A stretch of DNA of 54,918 nt from an uncultured Geobacter sp. (GTDB taxonomy: Bacteria > Desulfobacterota > Desulfuromonadia > Geobacterales > DSM-12255): the NCBI GenBank assembly GCA_937871715.1, contig CALMOE010000039.1, forward strand, positions 1 to 54,918, in the 5' to 3' direction. How positions within the stretch are numbered: the first letter of the stretch is position 1; every line of letters starts with the position of its first letter. The notes beneath the pieces were generated by a model, which was not told the origin of the DNA, ran no database searches, and saw nothing but the letters and a program-made list of their open reading frames with translations. Of the stretch, positions 34,421 to 44,637 are shown piece by piece. The position numbers were made by a program, and so were the translations under genes.

Positions 34421-35430
34421 ATAACATCGGGCGCTTGGACAAGAGACTTCTTGCCGGGATAGGAATCAGCCTACTCCTTATGGCTTTTTTATTCAGCAAG
34501 ATCGATTTCCGGCAGTTGGCTTCGGCCTTCCGAACCCTCCACTACGGCTATCTCGCCCTGGCAGTATTTATAACTTTCGTCAGCTACTGCCTGAGAGCAG
34601 TCCGTTGGCATTACCTTGTCCTCCCCCAGAAGAAAGCCTCCCCCCGCAACCTCCTTGCGGCAACAATCATCTGCTACATGGCAAACAACCTTCTCCCTGC
34701 AAGATTGGGCGAATTCATACGCGCCTATGTCCTTGCGGAAAGGGAGCAACTGGAGACCAGCTCCGTATTCGCCACACTGGTGCTTGATCGCCTCTTCGAC
34801 GGCTTCTCTGTGCTTGTCATTCTGCTGATAACATTTTTCACTATCAAGCTTCCGCCAGGGATGGAAAAGGTGCAAAGTGGACTTGTTACCGGCGGCTACG
34901 TAACCCTTTCGATTTACATCGTCGTCATTCTATTCATGGTCTTTCTGAAAAGGTCCACTGCCACAACCCTTAAATTTGTCGGCACACTCCTCAAGCCACT
35001 GCCGGCTAGCTTTTCAGAAAGAGTAATCCCGCTTCTCGGCTCCTTCATATCCGGGTTCCGTCTCAGTTCCAGACCCGGCGAGCTTCTGGCACTGATAATA
35101 ACATCGGCTCTAATCTGGGCAACAGCTACCTGGCCAGTTGACCTGCTACTTAAGGCATTCGGATTGAATCTTCCTTTTACGGCGGCAATGTTCATCCTCG
35201 TCTTCCTCGTATTTGCCGTCATGGTCCCCTCATCACCGGGTTATATAGGTACCTACCATGCCGCTTGCATGTACGGTCTGATGGCGTTCAACGTCTCCAG
35301 GGAAATGGCCCTAAGTGTCGCCCTGGTTATCCACGCTGTGAACTTTTTCCCGGTCATCCTGCTGGGCTTCTTTTTTCTCTGGAGAGAAGGAATTTCCTTT
35401 TCCTCCCTTGGGAAATACGCAGACAGATAG
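34417..35430 (+). CDS. Flippase-like membrane protein (lysylphosphatidylglycerol synthase TM/UPF0104 family)
   Basis: The 337-residue protein has about eight membrane helices and the family segments LRAVRWHYLVLPQK, NNLLPARLGEFIRAYVL and VPSSPGYIGTYHAACMYG. The family includes the flippase half of MprF, but the soluble lysyl-transferase domain is absent, so lipid or glycan transport is more likely than lysinylation. It overlaps ribF by ATGA and precedes the DUF2723 gene by 58 bp. Confidence 0.85.
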   Translation: MNNIGRLDKRLLAGIGISLLLMAFLFSKIDFRQLASAFRTLHYGYLALAVFITFVSYCLRAVRWHYLVLPQKKASPRNLLAATIICYMANNLLPARLGEFIRAYVLAEREQLETSSVFATLVLDRLFDGFSVLVILLITFFTIKLPPGMEKVQSGLVTGGYVTLSIYIVVILFMVFLKRSTATTLKFVGTLLKPLPASFSERVIPLLGSFISGFRLSSRPGELLALIITSALIWATATWPVDLLLKAFGLNLPFTAAMFILVFLVFAVMVPSSPGYIGTYHAACMYGLMAFNVSREMALSVALVIHAVNFFPVILLGFFFLWREGISFSSLGKYADR

Positions 35431-35488
35431 AACTTTTAAAGAATTGCCGAGAGCGATTTAACGCCTTAGCAACCGAGGAGCGATATCC

Positions 35489-37345
35489 ATGCCTTTTATT
35501 AAGCGACTAGACGCTTTCGCAATCCTGTCGGTTATCTTCCCCCTAGCTGTTTACCTCCTTACCCTGGCGCCATCCGTCACATTTTTTGACAGCGGCGAAT
35601 TCATCACTGCCACCGCATGCCTCGGCTCAGCCCACTCTCCCGGCTACCCATTCTTCCTCAACTACGCAAAACCTTTCACCTGGATTCCACTGAGCAGCGT
35701 AGCCTTCAAGGTTAACTTTGCCACAGCAGTATCAGGTGCCCTGGCATGCTTCGGCGTTTACCTCCTCACCACCTGCATTCTTCGTAAGGAGAGACTGGCG
35801 GGCAATGACAGCCTGAACGAGCTTCTTGCCAAGGGCGCGGCATTAGCGGCTTGCCTGACTTTCACCTTTTCACCACGCCTTTGGCTGCAGTCAAACCATG
35901 ACAAGCCGTATCCTCTTCTGGCATTCATCGTCGCCATAATCCTCTATCTTATACTGCAGTGGCGAGAGTCCTACAGAGAGGGATCCGAACGCCCCTCCTA
36001 CATATTCATCTCCTCCTTTCTTTGCGGCCTGGCAACGGGTACCCACCAGACCATCATTTTAATGATCCCAGCCTTCGCTTACCTGATCATCTCCATGAAC
36101 TGGCAGATCGTCTTCAGGATCAGGGACCTTGTTGTCGCAGCCATATTCGGCATTCTCGGCTTTGCCATCAACCTGCATCTACCAATCAGGGCAACCAGGG
36201 CACCTTTACTAAACTGGGCAAATCCCCAGACCAGGGATCAATTCCTCTGGCACTTCCTGCGCAAAGGGTACCCTGGCGAACACGTTGAACGGGGATGGAC
36301 GCTCCTCTGGAAGCAGATAAATGCATTCAATATCCCCCACGAATTCACTTCGGTCGGGCTTTTCATCATGATCATAGGTCTTGCCTTCATAGTTATTAAA
36401 CGGCGCGACGAGGTGATCTCCTACCTGCTTGCCCTGGCAACATTTCTCCTGGTGATCGCCGGTTATTTTAATACTCCTGAAGAGACCATATTCCTGACAG
36501 AGGAGTTTTTTACCCCAATGTACCTGTTCTCTGCCGTTTTCATGGGGATAGGATTATTTTTTTTGACCGGGAAAACAGTCGAAAAGCTACGGCTCATACC
36601 TAACCTCCAAATGGCGAAAACCGTAACAACCGTACTACTCCTCGCGTTGCCGACAACTGTATGCTCGCTAAACTATGTGAAGAACGACCAGCATCTCAAC
36701 TACATCGCCTTTGATTACGGCACCAATGTAATACGCTCCGCGCCTCAGGGTGCAGCGCTCTACACATGGGGAGACAGTGGCGCATTCCCTATCTGGTATA
36801 TCCAGGGGGTGGAAAGAATGCGTGAGGATCTGGACATCCTCCATACCCCCCACCTAATTTTCGACTGGTATCTTGACGCCTTCCCGCGCACCTTTACCAA
36901 CAGCATCCTGAGGCGCATCCCTCTGGAATCGCTCTCCCCAGAAAACGCGCTGCTGCTCGCAGCGGGTGAACAGTATGCGACGCGACCTGTTCTGATCGAT
37001 TATTCAACCCGCTATTCAGTCCCATTCAGTGGCTACAAGCTCATACAGCACGGAATAACCTACCAACTCATAGAGGATGGATCCAAAATGGGTCAGGCAC
37101 CGAATCTTTCAGTATGGGACATTTACGCCATGCGAGACTTGGGTGGGAAAGAGATGTTTTTCCGCGATCTTGACACTGGCAAAGCAATCATGATCTACGC
37201 CAACAGCAAATTGGAGATAGGCGAAGACCTCCTCAGACAGGGGAGGCTCGGCGACGGTTTGCAGAGCCTGCGAACTGCCGCGCAAATATCGCCCGAATTG
37301 ACCGCAGAGATAACCCAGATACTGTCCCGCTACGGTGTACGATGA
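35489..37345 (+). CDS. DUF2723 family membrane protein (PMT-like glycosyltransferase candidate)
   Basis: The 618-residue protein has about ten membrane helices, with the DUF2723 signature FFDSGEFITATACLGSAHSPGYP near residue 30. The Asp-Ser-Gly-Glu in that first loop is the likely catalytic site if it acts as a lipid-linked sugar transferase like PMT/ArnT enzymes. A 100-200 residue soluble C-terminal part follows the last helix. It stands downstream of the flippase-like gene, and both could serve envelope glycan assembly. No experimental function is known to me. Confidence 0.82.
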   Translation: MPFIKRLDAFAILSVIFPLAVYLLTLAPSVTFFDSGEFITATACLGSAHSPGYPFFLNYAKPFTWIPLSSVAFKVNFATAVSGALACFGVYLLTTCILRKERLAGNDSLNELLAKGAALAACLTFTFSPRLWLQSNHDKPYPLLAFIVAIILYLILQWRESYREGSERPSYIFISSFLCGLATGTHQTIILMIPAFAYLIISMNWQIVFRIRDLVVAAIFGILGFAINLHLPIRATRAPLLNWANPQTRDQFLWHFLRKGYPGEHVERGWTLLWKQINAFNIPHEFTSVGLFIMIIGLAFIVIKRRDEVISYLLALATFLLVIAGYFNTPEETIFLTEEFFTPMYLFSAVFMGIGLFFLTGKTVEKLRLIPNLQMAKTVTTVLLLALPTTVCSLNYVKNDQHLNYIAFDYGTNVIRSAPQGAALYTWGDSGAFPIWYIQGVERMREDLDILHTPHLIFDWYLDAFPRTFTNSILRRIPLESLSPENALLLAAGEQYATRPVLIDYSTRYSVPFSGYKLIQHGITYQLIEDGSKMGQAPNLSVWDIYAMRDLGGKEMFFRDLDTGKAIMIYANSKLEIGEDLLRQGRLGDGLQSLRTAAQISPELTAEITQILSRYGVR

Positions 37346-37374
37346 CGGGATACAATTGCCACCAAGATACTCTC

Positions 37375-37404
37375 TTGACACAGGCCTGATGGTGGACGTA
37401 GTAT
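37375..37404 (+). promoter_or_regulatory. Candidate sigma70 promoter for the pil cluster
   Basis: TTGACA (37375-37380) and TAGTAT (37399-37404) are separated by 18 bp, about 50 bp before the pilB start. No sigma54 -24/-12 element was found here, so the motor genes are probably not driven directly by PilR. Confidence 0.6.
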
Positions 37405-37452
37405 CAAATTTGTATGGCAAAATTCTGATGTAAACTATTTAAAGGGGATTGT

Positions 37453-39159
37453 ATGCAGATGAGCAGACTGGGAGAAATCCTGGTTGCCAACAACCTGATA
37501 ACAAGGGAGCACCTGGCGAAATCCCTTGAGGAACAAAAAGAGTCGGGAGGGCAGCTGAAACTGGGCACCATTCTTATAAAGAATGGGTATATCAGCGAGC
37601 AGGACCTGACATCCTTCCTTTCCAAACAGTACGGTGTCCCTTCAATCAACCTATCAGAGCTTGAGGTGGATCAGGCTGTAATCAAGATTATTCCAGCCGA
37701 GGTAGCTCAGAAATACCAGATCATCCCAGTAAATCGTGCAGGCTCAACCCTGATAGTCGCCATGAGCGATCCTTCAAACATCTTTGCCGTCGATGACATC
37801 AAGTTCATGACCGGCTACAACGTGGAGGTCGTGGTTGCCTCGGAAGCGGCAATAAAAGCGTCTATAGACAAGTTCTACGATCAATCCGCTTCCCTTGCCG
37901 ATGTAATGAGCGACCTTGATATGGAGGATTTCGAAGTCATCGGCGACGATGAGGATGTGGATGTCTCTTCACTGGAAAGGGCAACGGAAGACGCTCCGGT
38001 CGTAAAACTTGTCAACCTCATTCTCACCGATGCAATCAAGAAAAAGGCAAGCGACATCCATATTGAACCGTACGAGCGGACGTTCAGGGTTCGATACCGC
38101 ATTGACGGCGTTCTTTACGAGGTGATGAAACCCCCCTTGAAACTGAAAAATGCCATCACCTCGCGTATCAAGATCATGGCAGAACTTGACATCGCCGAAA
38201 GACGCCTTCCACAGGACGGTCGTATCAAGATCAAGCTGGGCGGCGGCAAGGACATGGACTATCGCGTCTCGGTCTTGCCAACGCTTTTCGGCGAAAAGAT
38301 AGTCATGCGCCTTCTTGACAAGTCGAACCTGCAGCTGGACATGACAAAGCTGGGCTACGAGCCGGATGCCCTTGAACGTTTCCAGAAGGAGATTCATAAG
38401 CCTTTCGGCATGTGCCTGGTTACCGGACCCACCGGTAGCGGCAAGACGGTTTCCCTTTACTCGGCCCTCTCCGAACTGAACAAAACCACGGAAAACATCT
38501 CAACAGCAGAAGATCCGGTTGAATTCAATTTTGCTGGAATCAATCAGGTCCAGATGCACGAGGACATCGGCCTTAACTTCGCAGCAGCCCTCAGATCCTT
38601 TCTCCGTCAAGACCCGGATATAATCATGATCGGTGAGATACGGGACTTCGAAACAGCTGAAATCGGTGTCAAGGCTGCCCTGACCGGTCACTTGGTTTTA
38701 TCCACCCTGCATACCAATGACGCCCCATCAACCATCAACCGACTTCTCAATATGGGAATCGAGCCATTTCTGGTCGCCTCGGCCGTCAACCTAATTACAG
38801 CCCAGAGACTCGCTCGGCGCAACTGCGGTGAATGCAAGGTAGTCGAGGACATTCCTGTCAAGGCTCTCATTGACGCAGGAGTTCCAGAAGAAGAAGCTGC
38901 AAGTTACGTCTGTTACAAAGGAGCAGGATGTCCCGTGTGCAATGGCACTGGATACAAAGGGAGGGTAGGGTTCTACCAGGTCATGCCGATGCTGGAACCT
39001 CTCCGGGAACTTATTCTTAACGGTGCAAACACCGCTGAGATCAAGCGCGAATCCATGAGACTCGGCATTAAAACCATGCGCCAATCGGGACTGACTAAGC
39101 TTAAAGAAGGTGTCACTTCCCTTGAAGAGGTTTTGCGCGTTACAGTCTCTGACGACTAG
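37453..39159 (+). CDS. pilB: Type IV pilus assembly ATPase PilB
   Basis: The 568-residue ATPase powers pilus extension. It has an N-terminal MshEN-like domain (LGEILVANNLITREHL), Walker A GPTGSGKT at 325-332, the Asp box and Walker B region with DIIMIGEIRD, and a tetracysteine zinc site (CGEC, then CPVC) near 458-500, as in PilB/GspE. ATG at 37453 has an AAAGGGGA site; ATG at 37459 is also possible. It is the first gene of the pilB-T-C-S-R cluster. Confidence 0.95.
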   Translation: MQMSRLGEILVANNLITREHLAKSLEEQKESGGQLKLGTILIKNGYISEQDLTSFLSKQYGVPSINLSELEVDQAVIKIIPAEVAQKYQIIPVNRAGSTLIVAMSDPSNIFAVDDIKFMTGYNVEVVVASEAAIKASIDKFYDQSASLADVMSDLDMEDFEVIGDDEDVDVSSLERATEDAPVVKLVNLILTDAIKKKASDIHIEPYERTFRVRYRIDGVLYEVMKPPLKLKNAITSRIKIMAELDIAERRLPQDGRIKIKLGGGKDMDYRVSVLPTLFGEKIVMRLLDKSNLQLDMTKLGYEPDALERFQKEIHKPFGMCLVTGPTGSGKTVSLYSALSELNKTTENISTAEDPVEFNFAGINQVQMHEDIGLNFAAALRSFLRQDPDIIMIGEIRDFETAEIGVKAALTGHLVLSTLHTNDAPSTINRLLNMGIEPFLVASAVNLITAQRLARRNCGECKVVEDIPVKALIDAGVPEEEAASYVCYKGAGCPVCNGTGYKGRVGFYQVMPMLEPLRELILNGANTAEIKRESMRLGIKTMRQSGLTKLKEGVTSLEEVLRVTVSDD

Positions 39160-39167
39160 GAGAAAGT

Positions 39168-40271
39168 ATGGTCAATCTACATCAGTTGCTGAAGGAGCTT
39201 GTTGACAGAAACGGTTCCGACCTTCACATAACAACCAACTCGCCTCCACAACTGCGCATCGACGGCGAGTTAACTCCGACCAACCTCCCACCCATGACAG
39301 CCGTTGAGACCAAGCAACTCTGCTACAGCGTCTTGACCGAAGCCCAAAAACATAAATTCGAGGAAGAAAATGAACTTGACCTGTCATTCGGAGTCAAGGG
39401 GCTGTCAAGATTTCGAGGGAACATCTTCGTGCAAAGGGGGGCTGTTGCCGGCGTATTCCGAGTAATCCCATACAAGATACTGAGTTTCGAAGAGCTCGGT
39501 TTGCCGCCGGTTGTAAAAGACCTCTGCAATAAATCCCGAGGACTCATCCTCGTAACCGGGCCAACCGGTAGCGGTAAATCCACTACTCTGGCATCGATGA
39601 TCGACAAAATCAATACTGAGCGTCATGACCATATTGTCACCATCGAAGATCCGATTGAATACCTTCATCCACACAAAGGCTGCCTGATTAACCAACGCGA
39701 GGTTGGAGCAGACACCAAAGCCTTTAAAAATGCCCTAAAATACGTTCTTAGGCAGGACCCAGATGTTGTCCTTGTTGGCGAATTAAGGGATTTGGAAACG
39801 ATCGAGGCCGCACTAACTCTCGCTGAAACAGGGCACCTCTGTTTTGCTACCCTGCATACAAACTCATGCGCACAGACTATTAACCGTATCATCGACGTAT
39901 TCCCGCCTTATCAGCAGACCCAGGTAAGAACCCAGCTATCGTTCGTACTGGAAGGCGTCCTCTCCCAGATTCTTATTCCCAAGGCAAGTGGAACCGGCCG
40001 CGCACTCGCCCTGGAAGTAATGGTGCCAAACCCAGCGATTCGCAACCTGATAAGGGAAGACAAGATACATCAGATTTATTCCCAGATGCAGGTCGGTCAG
40101 GAGAAGTTCGGCATGCAGACCATGAACCAGTGCCTCCTGACCCTTTATCAACGCAGACAAATTTCACTTGACGATGCCATTGGGCGTTCATCAGACCCTG
40201 ACGAACTCAGACAGATGCTAGGAAATGCCGGCGTGGGCTCGGGTATGCCGCGAAGGCCAATGAACCGCTAG
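39168..40271 (+). CDS. pilT: Type IV pilus retraction ATPase PilT
   Basis: The 367-residue retraction ATPase has Walker A GPTGSGKS at 131-138, the Walker B-like VLVGELRDLET, His-box residues in LCFATLHTNS, and the PilT-specific C-terminal AIRNLIRE motif. It is nine bases after pilB. In Geobacter this position corresponds to pilT4, as I recall. Retraction of a conductive pilus could be controlled from here. Confidence 0.95.
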   Translation: MVNLHQLLKELVDRNGSDLHITTNSPPQLRIDGELTPTNLPPMTAVETKQLCYSVLTEAQKHKFEEENELDLSFGVKGLSRFRGNIFVQRGAVAGVFRVIPYKILSFEELGLPPVVKDLCNKSRGLILVTGPTGSGKSTTLASMIDKINTERHDHIVTIEDPIEYLHPHKGCLINQREVGADTKAFKNALKYVLRQDPDVVLVGELRDLETIEAALTLAETGHLCFATLHTNSCAQTINRIIDVFPPYQQTQVRTQLSFVLEGVLSQILIPKASGTGRALALEVMVPNPAIRNLIREDKIHQIYSQMQVGQEKFGMQTMNQCLLTLYQRRQISLDDAIGRSSDPDELRQMLGNAGVGSGMPRRPMNR

Positions 40272-40341
40272 CATATATTTGCACGTTTGAAGCCCAACAT
40301 TTTACTCTGATGTGATCATAATACTTACTCTGGAGTTCGGA

Positions 40342-41556
40342 ATGCCAAAATTCACATGGGAAGCTAGATCTAAGGCAGGAGCCCAACAAAAGGGTGTCAT
40401 GGATGCAGCCAATGAAGCCATGGTCGAAGCCCAACTGAAGAAATTCGGCTTTACCGGCATCGTCATAAAGAGTGAAAAAGCCGGTATCAACATACCTTTT
40501 CTTGGCAAGGGGGGTGGCGGAAGCGTTGATACTAAAGATCTGGTTGTCTTTACACGTCAGTTCGCCACCATGATCGACTCAGGACTGCCGCTGGTCCAAT
40601 GCCTGGATATTCTTGCCAGCCAGCAGCAGAACAAAACTTTCAAAACCGCCCTTTATAACATCAAGGAGTCCGTGGAGAGCGGTTCGACCTTTGCCGATGC
40701 CCTGGGAAAACACCCGAAGATATTCGACCAACTATATGTCAACCTTGTGGCAGCAGGCGAAATCGGCGGCATACTGGACACAATCCTCAACCGTCTTGCC
40801 GCCTACATAGAAAAGGCCATGAAGCTAAAAAAGCAAGTAAAGGGCGCCATGGTTTATCCTGCAACCATCATTTCCATCGCGGTCATTGTTATCGGCGTTA
40901 TCCTAGTCTTCGTCATTCCAACTTTTGCAAAGATGTTCGCCGACTTCGGCGGTACTCTGCCGACACCTACTCTTATAGTAATTTCAATGAGTAATTTCCT
41001 ACAAAAATACATACTCGTAATTATTGGCATCCTCTATGGAATTAAAGTAGCATTCAGCAAATACTATGCCACCACTTCTGGCCGTAAAAACATGGATCGT
41101 TTTTTCCTCAAGCTCCCAGTTATCGGCATCCTTATCCGCAAAGTAGCTGTAGCCAAATTCACCAGGACCCTAGGCACCATGATCAGCAGCGGCGTTCCGA
41201 TCATGGATGGACTAGAGATAGTTGCCAAGACAGCCGGCAACAAGATCGTCGAAGAATCTATATACAAAGTGAGACAAGCCATATCAGAAGGTAAGACAAT
41301 GGCTGAACCGCTTGGCGAGAGCGGAGTCTTTCCGCCAATGGTAGTACAGATGATTTCCGTTGGTGAAGCCACCGGTGCAATGGATGCCATGCTCAACAAG
41401 ATAGCAGACTTCTACGATGACGAAGTTGATGATGCGGTAGGGAACCTGACAGCCATGATGGAGCCACTGCTGATGGTGTTTCTTGGAACAACTGTCGGTG
41501 GTCTTGTCGTTGCCATGTATCTGCCAATCTTCAAACTTGCCGGCGCGGTTGGCTGA
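40342..41556 (+). CDS. pilC: Type IV pilus inner-membrane platform protein PilC
   Basis: The 404-residue GspF-family protein has two cytoplasmic helical repeats (with FTRQFATMIDSGLPLVQCL and FTRTLGTMISSGVPIMDGL) and about three membrane helices. The start at 40342 (MPKFTWEA) matches the family N-terminus and has GGAG upstream; the earlier in-frame ATG at 40312 does not. The stop overlaps the pilS start by one base. Confidence 0.95.
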   Translation: MPKFTWEARSKAGAQQKGVMDAANEAMVEAQLKKFGFTGIVIKSEKAGINIPFLGKGGGGSVDTKDLVVFTRQFATMIDSGLPLVQCLDILASQQQNKTFKTALYNIKESVESGSTFADALGKHPKIFDQLYVNLVAAGEIGGILDTILNRLAAYIEKAMKLKKQVKGAMVYPATIISIAVIVIGVILVFVIPTFAKMFADFGGTLPTPTLIVISMSNFLQKYILVIIGILYGIKVAFSKYYATTSGRKNMDRFFLKLPVIGILIRKVAVAKFTRTLGTMISSGVPIMDGLEIVAKTAGNKIVEESIYKVRQAISEGKTMAEPLGESGVFPPMVVQMISVGEATGAMDAMLNKIADFYDDEVDDAVGNLTAMMEPLLMVFLGTTVGGLVVAMYLPIFKLAGAVG

Positions 41557-43226
41557 TGAATAATCGGAAAAACAACCTGGCATGGCTTATCCTTGCCAGG
41601 TTGGTTATAGTTTCACTATTCCTGGTAACAATTACCCTTTTTAATTTTCGCCAACCAGACTTTTTCTCCGATGATATGCTGCGGGGTGTAACCCGTCTCA
41701 TCATCGTCAGCTACTGCTTTTCAATCCTGACCCTCACCTCATTCGGACTCCCCTCAAAATACATTTCCGCTGTGGCGTATGCCCAGATATTGTGGGAGAT
41801 AATTTTTGCCTCATTGCTTGTACTCTTTACGGGAGGTATTGCATCACCTTATGCGTTCTTTTACAATCTGGCCATCATTAATGCCGGCCTCCTTTTTGCG
41901 CGCCGCGAGGCTATCCATACCGCCAGCCTGTGCGGTATAATATACGGCGCAATCATAGACTTTCACTACTTCGGCAAACTGAACAACTTTGGCCTCTATC
42001 AGGAGGTTGGCGATTATTACGGCAAAACCCATCTTATTCTGCTGATACTGACAAACCTTGTTGCCTTTTGCCTAACGGCCCTATTAACCGGCTATCTGGC
42101 TGAAAAATCGCGCAGCAGCGAATCAGCCCTGCGTGAGAAAGAGATCGATTACGAGGAGCTAAAACGTCTTAACAGTCTGATAGTCTCCAACCTGGACAGC
42201 GCTCTTGTCACCATCAACAAAAGTGGCAATATCCGTGTTTTCAACCGTGCTGCTTCCAATATTACCGGTATATCCAGCATCTCGGCCTATGACAGACCGA
42301 TAAATGAGATACTCCACGATATTCATCCTCTTGATTTTCTCTTTGGCAATAACAACAGAAAAGACATCATCTATAAAAACTCGAACGCCGCCACGCAGGT
42401 TTTAAGCATCAAGTCGTCCCCACTGTACGACAAGGATGGTAACATTAGTGGCGCCGTTATCGACTTTTTCGATGTGACCAAGGTCAGAGAACTCGAAGTC
42501 AAACTGAAGAAAGCAGACCGACTGGCAGCAATTGGTGAGCTGTCAGCCCGCATAGCACATGAAATACGGAACCCCCTTGCATCAATCAGCGGATCGGTGC
42601 AATTAATTTCCCAATCCGGGCAGATACCCAGCAACGACAGGAAACTATTGGAGATAGTAGTGCGCGAGACAGAACGACTTGACCATCTTCTCGGAGATTT
42701 CCTCAATTACGCAAAACCAATGCCTCCAATTAAAAGCTGGTTCTGCCTCAAGGATCTGATCGACGAGTTGATAGATCTGCTTGCTTGTGATAAACGCTTT
42801 GCAGGATTGAAGATAACAAACCACTCACAAGCAGACGTAGAAATATTCGCGGACAATGAGCAGATGCGTCAAATCATATGGAATCTGCTACTGAATTCGG
42901 CAGAAGCCACGCCGGATGGGGGCAGTGTAGAAATCGAATGCCATTGTATCGAGGACACGAACATAGGTCCTTCACCTCATTCTGCCATGGAGATATCCGT
43001 AATCGATTCAGGCACTGGGATTTCCGTAGAAAACATGGAGATGATCTTCGAGCCTTTTTTCACCACCAAACAAGGCGGAAGTGGACTCGGCCTTGCCATG
43101 GTTCACAGAATCATCGAAGCGAATAACGGCAGCATAACCGTGAAAAACATGCCGGCAGGCGGCACTTGCTTCAAGTTCATTATCCCTGTAGAACAGAAAT
43201 CCCATAATATCGGGGGTATGTCATGA
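41556..43226 (+). CDS. pilS: Sensor histidine kinase PilS
   Basis: The 556-residue kinase has six N-terminal membrane helices (about 10-190), a PAS domain (about 205-320), a HisKA domain with phospho-accepting His335 in RIAHEIRNPLAS, and a HATPase_c domain with N, G1 (DSGTGI) and G2 (GSGLGLAM) boxes. It is the cognate kinase of PilR. In Pseudomonas, PilS senses pilin in the membrane; the same is possible here, although no pilin gene is adjacent. Confidence 0.93.
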   Translation: MNNRKNNLAWLILARLVIVSLFLVTITLFNFRQPDFFSDDMLRGVTRLIIVSYCFSILTLTSFGLPSKYISAVAYAQILWEIIFASLLVLFTGGIASPYAFFYNLAIINAGLLFARREAIHTASLCGIIYGAIIDFHYFGKLNNFGLYQEVGDYYGKTHLILLILTNLVAFCLTALLTGYLAEKSRSSESALREKEIDYEELKRLNSLIVSNLDSALVTINKSGNIRVFNRAASNITGISSISAYDRPINEILHDIHPLDFLFGNNNRKDIIYKNSNAATQVLSIKSSPLYDKDGNISGAVIDFFDVTKVRELEVKLKKADRLAAIGELSARIAHEIRNPLASISGSVQLISQSGQIPSNDRKLLEIVVRETERLDHLLGDFLNYAKPMPPIKSWFCLKDLIDELIDLLACDKRFAGLKITNHSQADVEIFADNEQMRQIIWNLLLNSAEATPDGGSVEIECHCIEDTNIGPSPHSAMEISVIDSGTGISVENMEMIFEPFFTTKQGGSGLGLAMVHRIIEANNGSITVKNMPAGGTCFKFIIPVEQKSHNIGGMS

Positions 43227-43266
43227 AATATTTTCATCATAGATATGCTATATCCAGAGAAAGAGT

Positions 43267-44637
43267 ATGAGCGCACAAATTCTGATTGTTGACGATGAAC
43301 TCAGCATGCGCGAATTTCTAAGCATCCTCCTGGAACGTGAAGGATACACGCCATCGACTGCCGCTAACGGCTTCGATGCGATCAAGATGCTGGAGAAACA
43401 AGATTTTGACCTAGTCATCTCCGACATAAACATGCCAGGGCTGAATGGTTTGGGACTTCTGGAAAAGATTAAATCAATCACAACCCAAACTGCTGTACTG
43501 ATGATCACGGCTTTTTCAACCACAGAACAGGCTGTGGAGGCAATGAAGTTCGGCGCATACGACTATATCTCCAAGCCATTCAAGGTTGATGAGATAAAGC
43601 TGCTGGTAAGAAATGCCTTGGAAAAGCAGCAGCTTATACTGGAAAACAATAGATTAAAATCACAACTGCATAATAGCCATTACTGCGGGGGATTGGTCGG
43701 CAAGAGCAGTAAAATGCTCGACCTGTTTTCCACAATTCAAAAGGTGGCAACGAGCTCAGCCACCATATTGATCTGTGGCGAAAGTGGCACTGGCAAGGAG
43801 CTGGTAGCCAAGGCAATTCATTGCAACAGTGACCGCTGCAATAAACCTTTTATTGCCGTTAACTGTGGCGCAATTCCGGAAACCCTTATGGAGAGCGAGT
43901 TTTTTGGTCATGCCAAAGGTTCATTCACTGGTGCAGTTGCTGACCGTTCCGGACTCTTTGAACAGGCAAATGGCGGAACGCTTTTCCTCGATGAAATAGG
44001 TGAAGTTCCACTACTTTTGCAGGCAAAACTCTTAAGAGTGTTACAAGAGAGAGAAGTTCGCAGGGTAGGGGGGGGAGATGTACGCAAAATTGATGTACGC
44101 ATTATCACTGCAACCAACAGGGACCTGGAAAAACAGGTTAGGGAAGGACTTTTCCGCGAAGACCTGTTCTACAGACTAAATGTTATCCAATTAACCATTC
44201 CACCATTAAGGGAAAGAGAAGAGGATATCCCGCTGTTACTTGAGCACTTTTACAAGAAATACAGCGGCATCCAGCAGTCACATGATTTTATTTCAGGTGA
44301 AGCGTTGTCTATACTCATGAACTACAGATTCCCTGGTAATGTGAGGGAGCTGGAAAACATCGTTGAGCGAGGGGTTGCATTAGGCGCTAGGAAAATCACA
44401 ACTGATTCATTACCACACAATGTCGTCAGTAAACCATGCACCCCGTGCAGCGATCAGATCGAAATTCCGCCTGACGGATTGGACTTGGAGAAGTACCTTG
44501 ATGAAATAGAGAGAAAGTATCTTCTCATGGCACTGGAAAGATCAGGAGGTGTCCGTAAGCACGCCGCAGAGCTTCTGGGGATGACCTTCCGCTCTTTCCG
44601 GTACAAACTCTCTAAACATGGCGTGGAGATCGATTGA
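43267..44637 (+). CDS. pilR: Sigma54-dependent response regulator PilR
   Basis: The 456-residue NtrC-type regulator has a receiver domain with phospho-acceptor Asp53, an AAA+ domain with Walker A GESGTGKE and the sigma54-contacting loop GSFTGA at 218-223 (Ser in place of the commoner Ala), and a C-terminal Fis-type helix-turn-helix. It normally activates pilA from a -24/-12 promoter. No such promoter or pilA gene was found in the window, so its target is probably elsewhere. Confidence 0.93.
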   Translation: MSAQILIVDDELSMREFLSILLEREGYTPSTAANGFDAIKMLEKQDFDLVISDINMPGLNGLGLLEKIKSITTQTAVLMITAFSTTEQAVEAMKFGAYDYISKPFKVDEIKLLVRNALEKQQLILENNRLKSQLHNSHYCGGLVGKSSKMLDLFSTIQKVATSSATILICGESGTGKELVAKAIHCNSDRCNKPFIAVNCGAIPETLMESEFFGHAKGSFTGAVADRSGLFEQANGGTLFLDEIGEVPLLLQAKLLRVLQEREVRRVGGGDVRKIDVRIITATNRDLEKQVREGLFREDLFYRLNVIQLTIPPLREREEDIPLLLEHFYKKYSGIQQSHDFISGEALSILMNYRFPGNVRELENIVERGVALGARKITTDSLPHNVVSKPCTPCSDQIEIPPDGLDLEKYLDEIERKYLLMALERSGGVRKHAAELLGMTFRSFRYKLSKHGVEID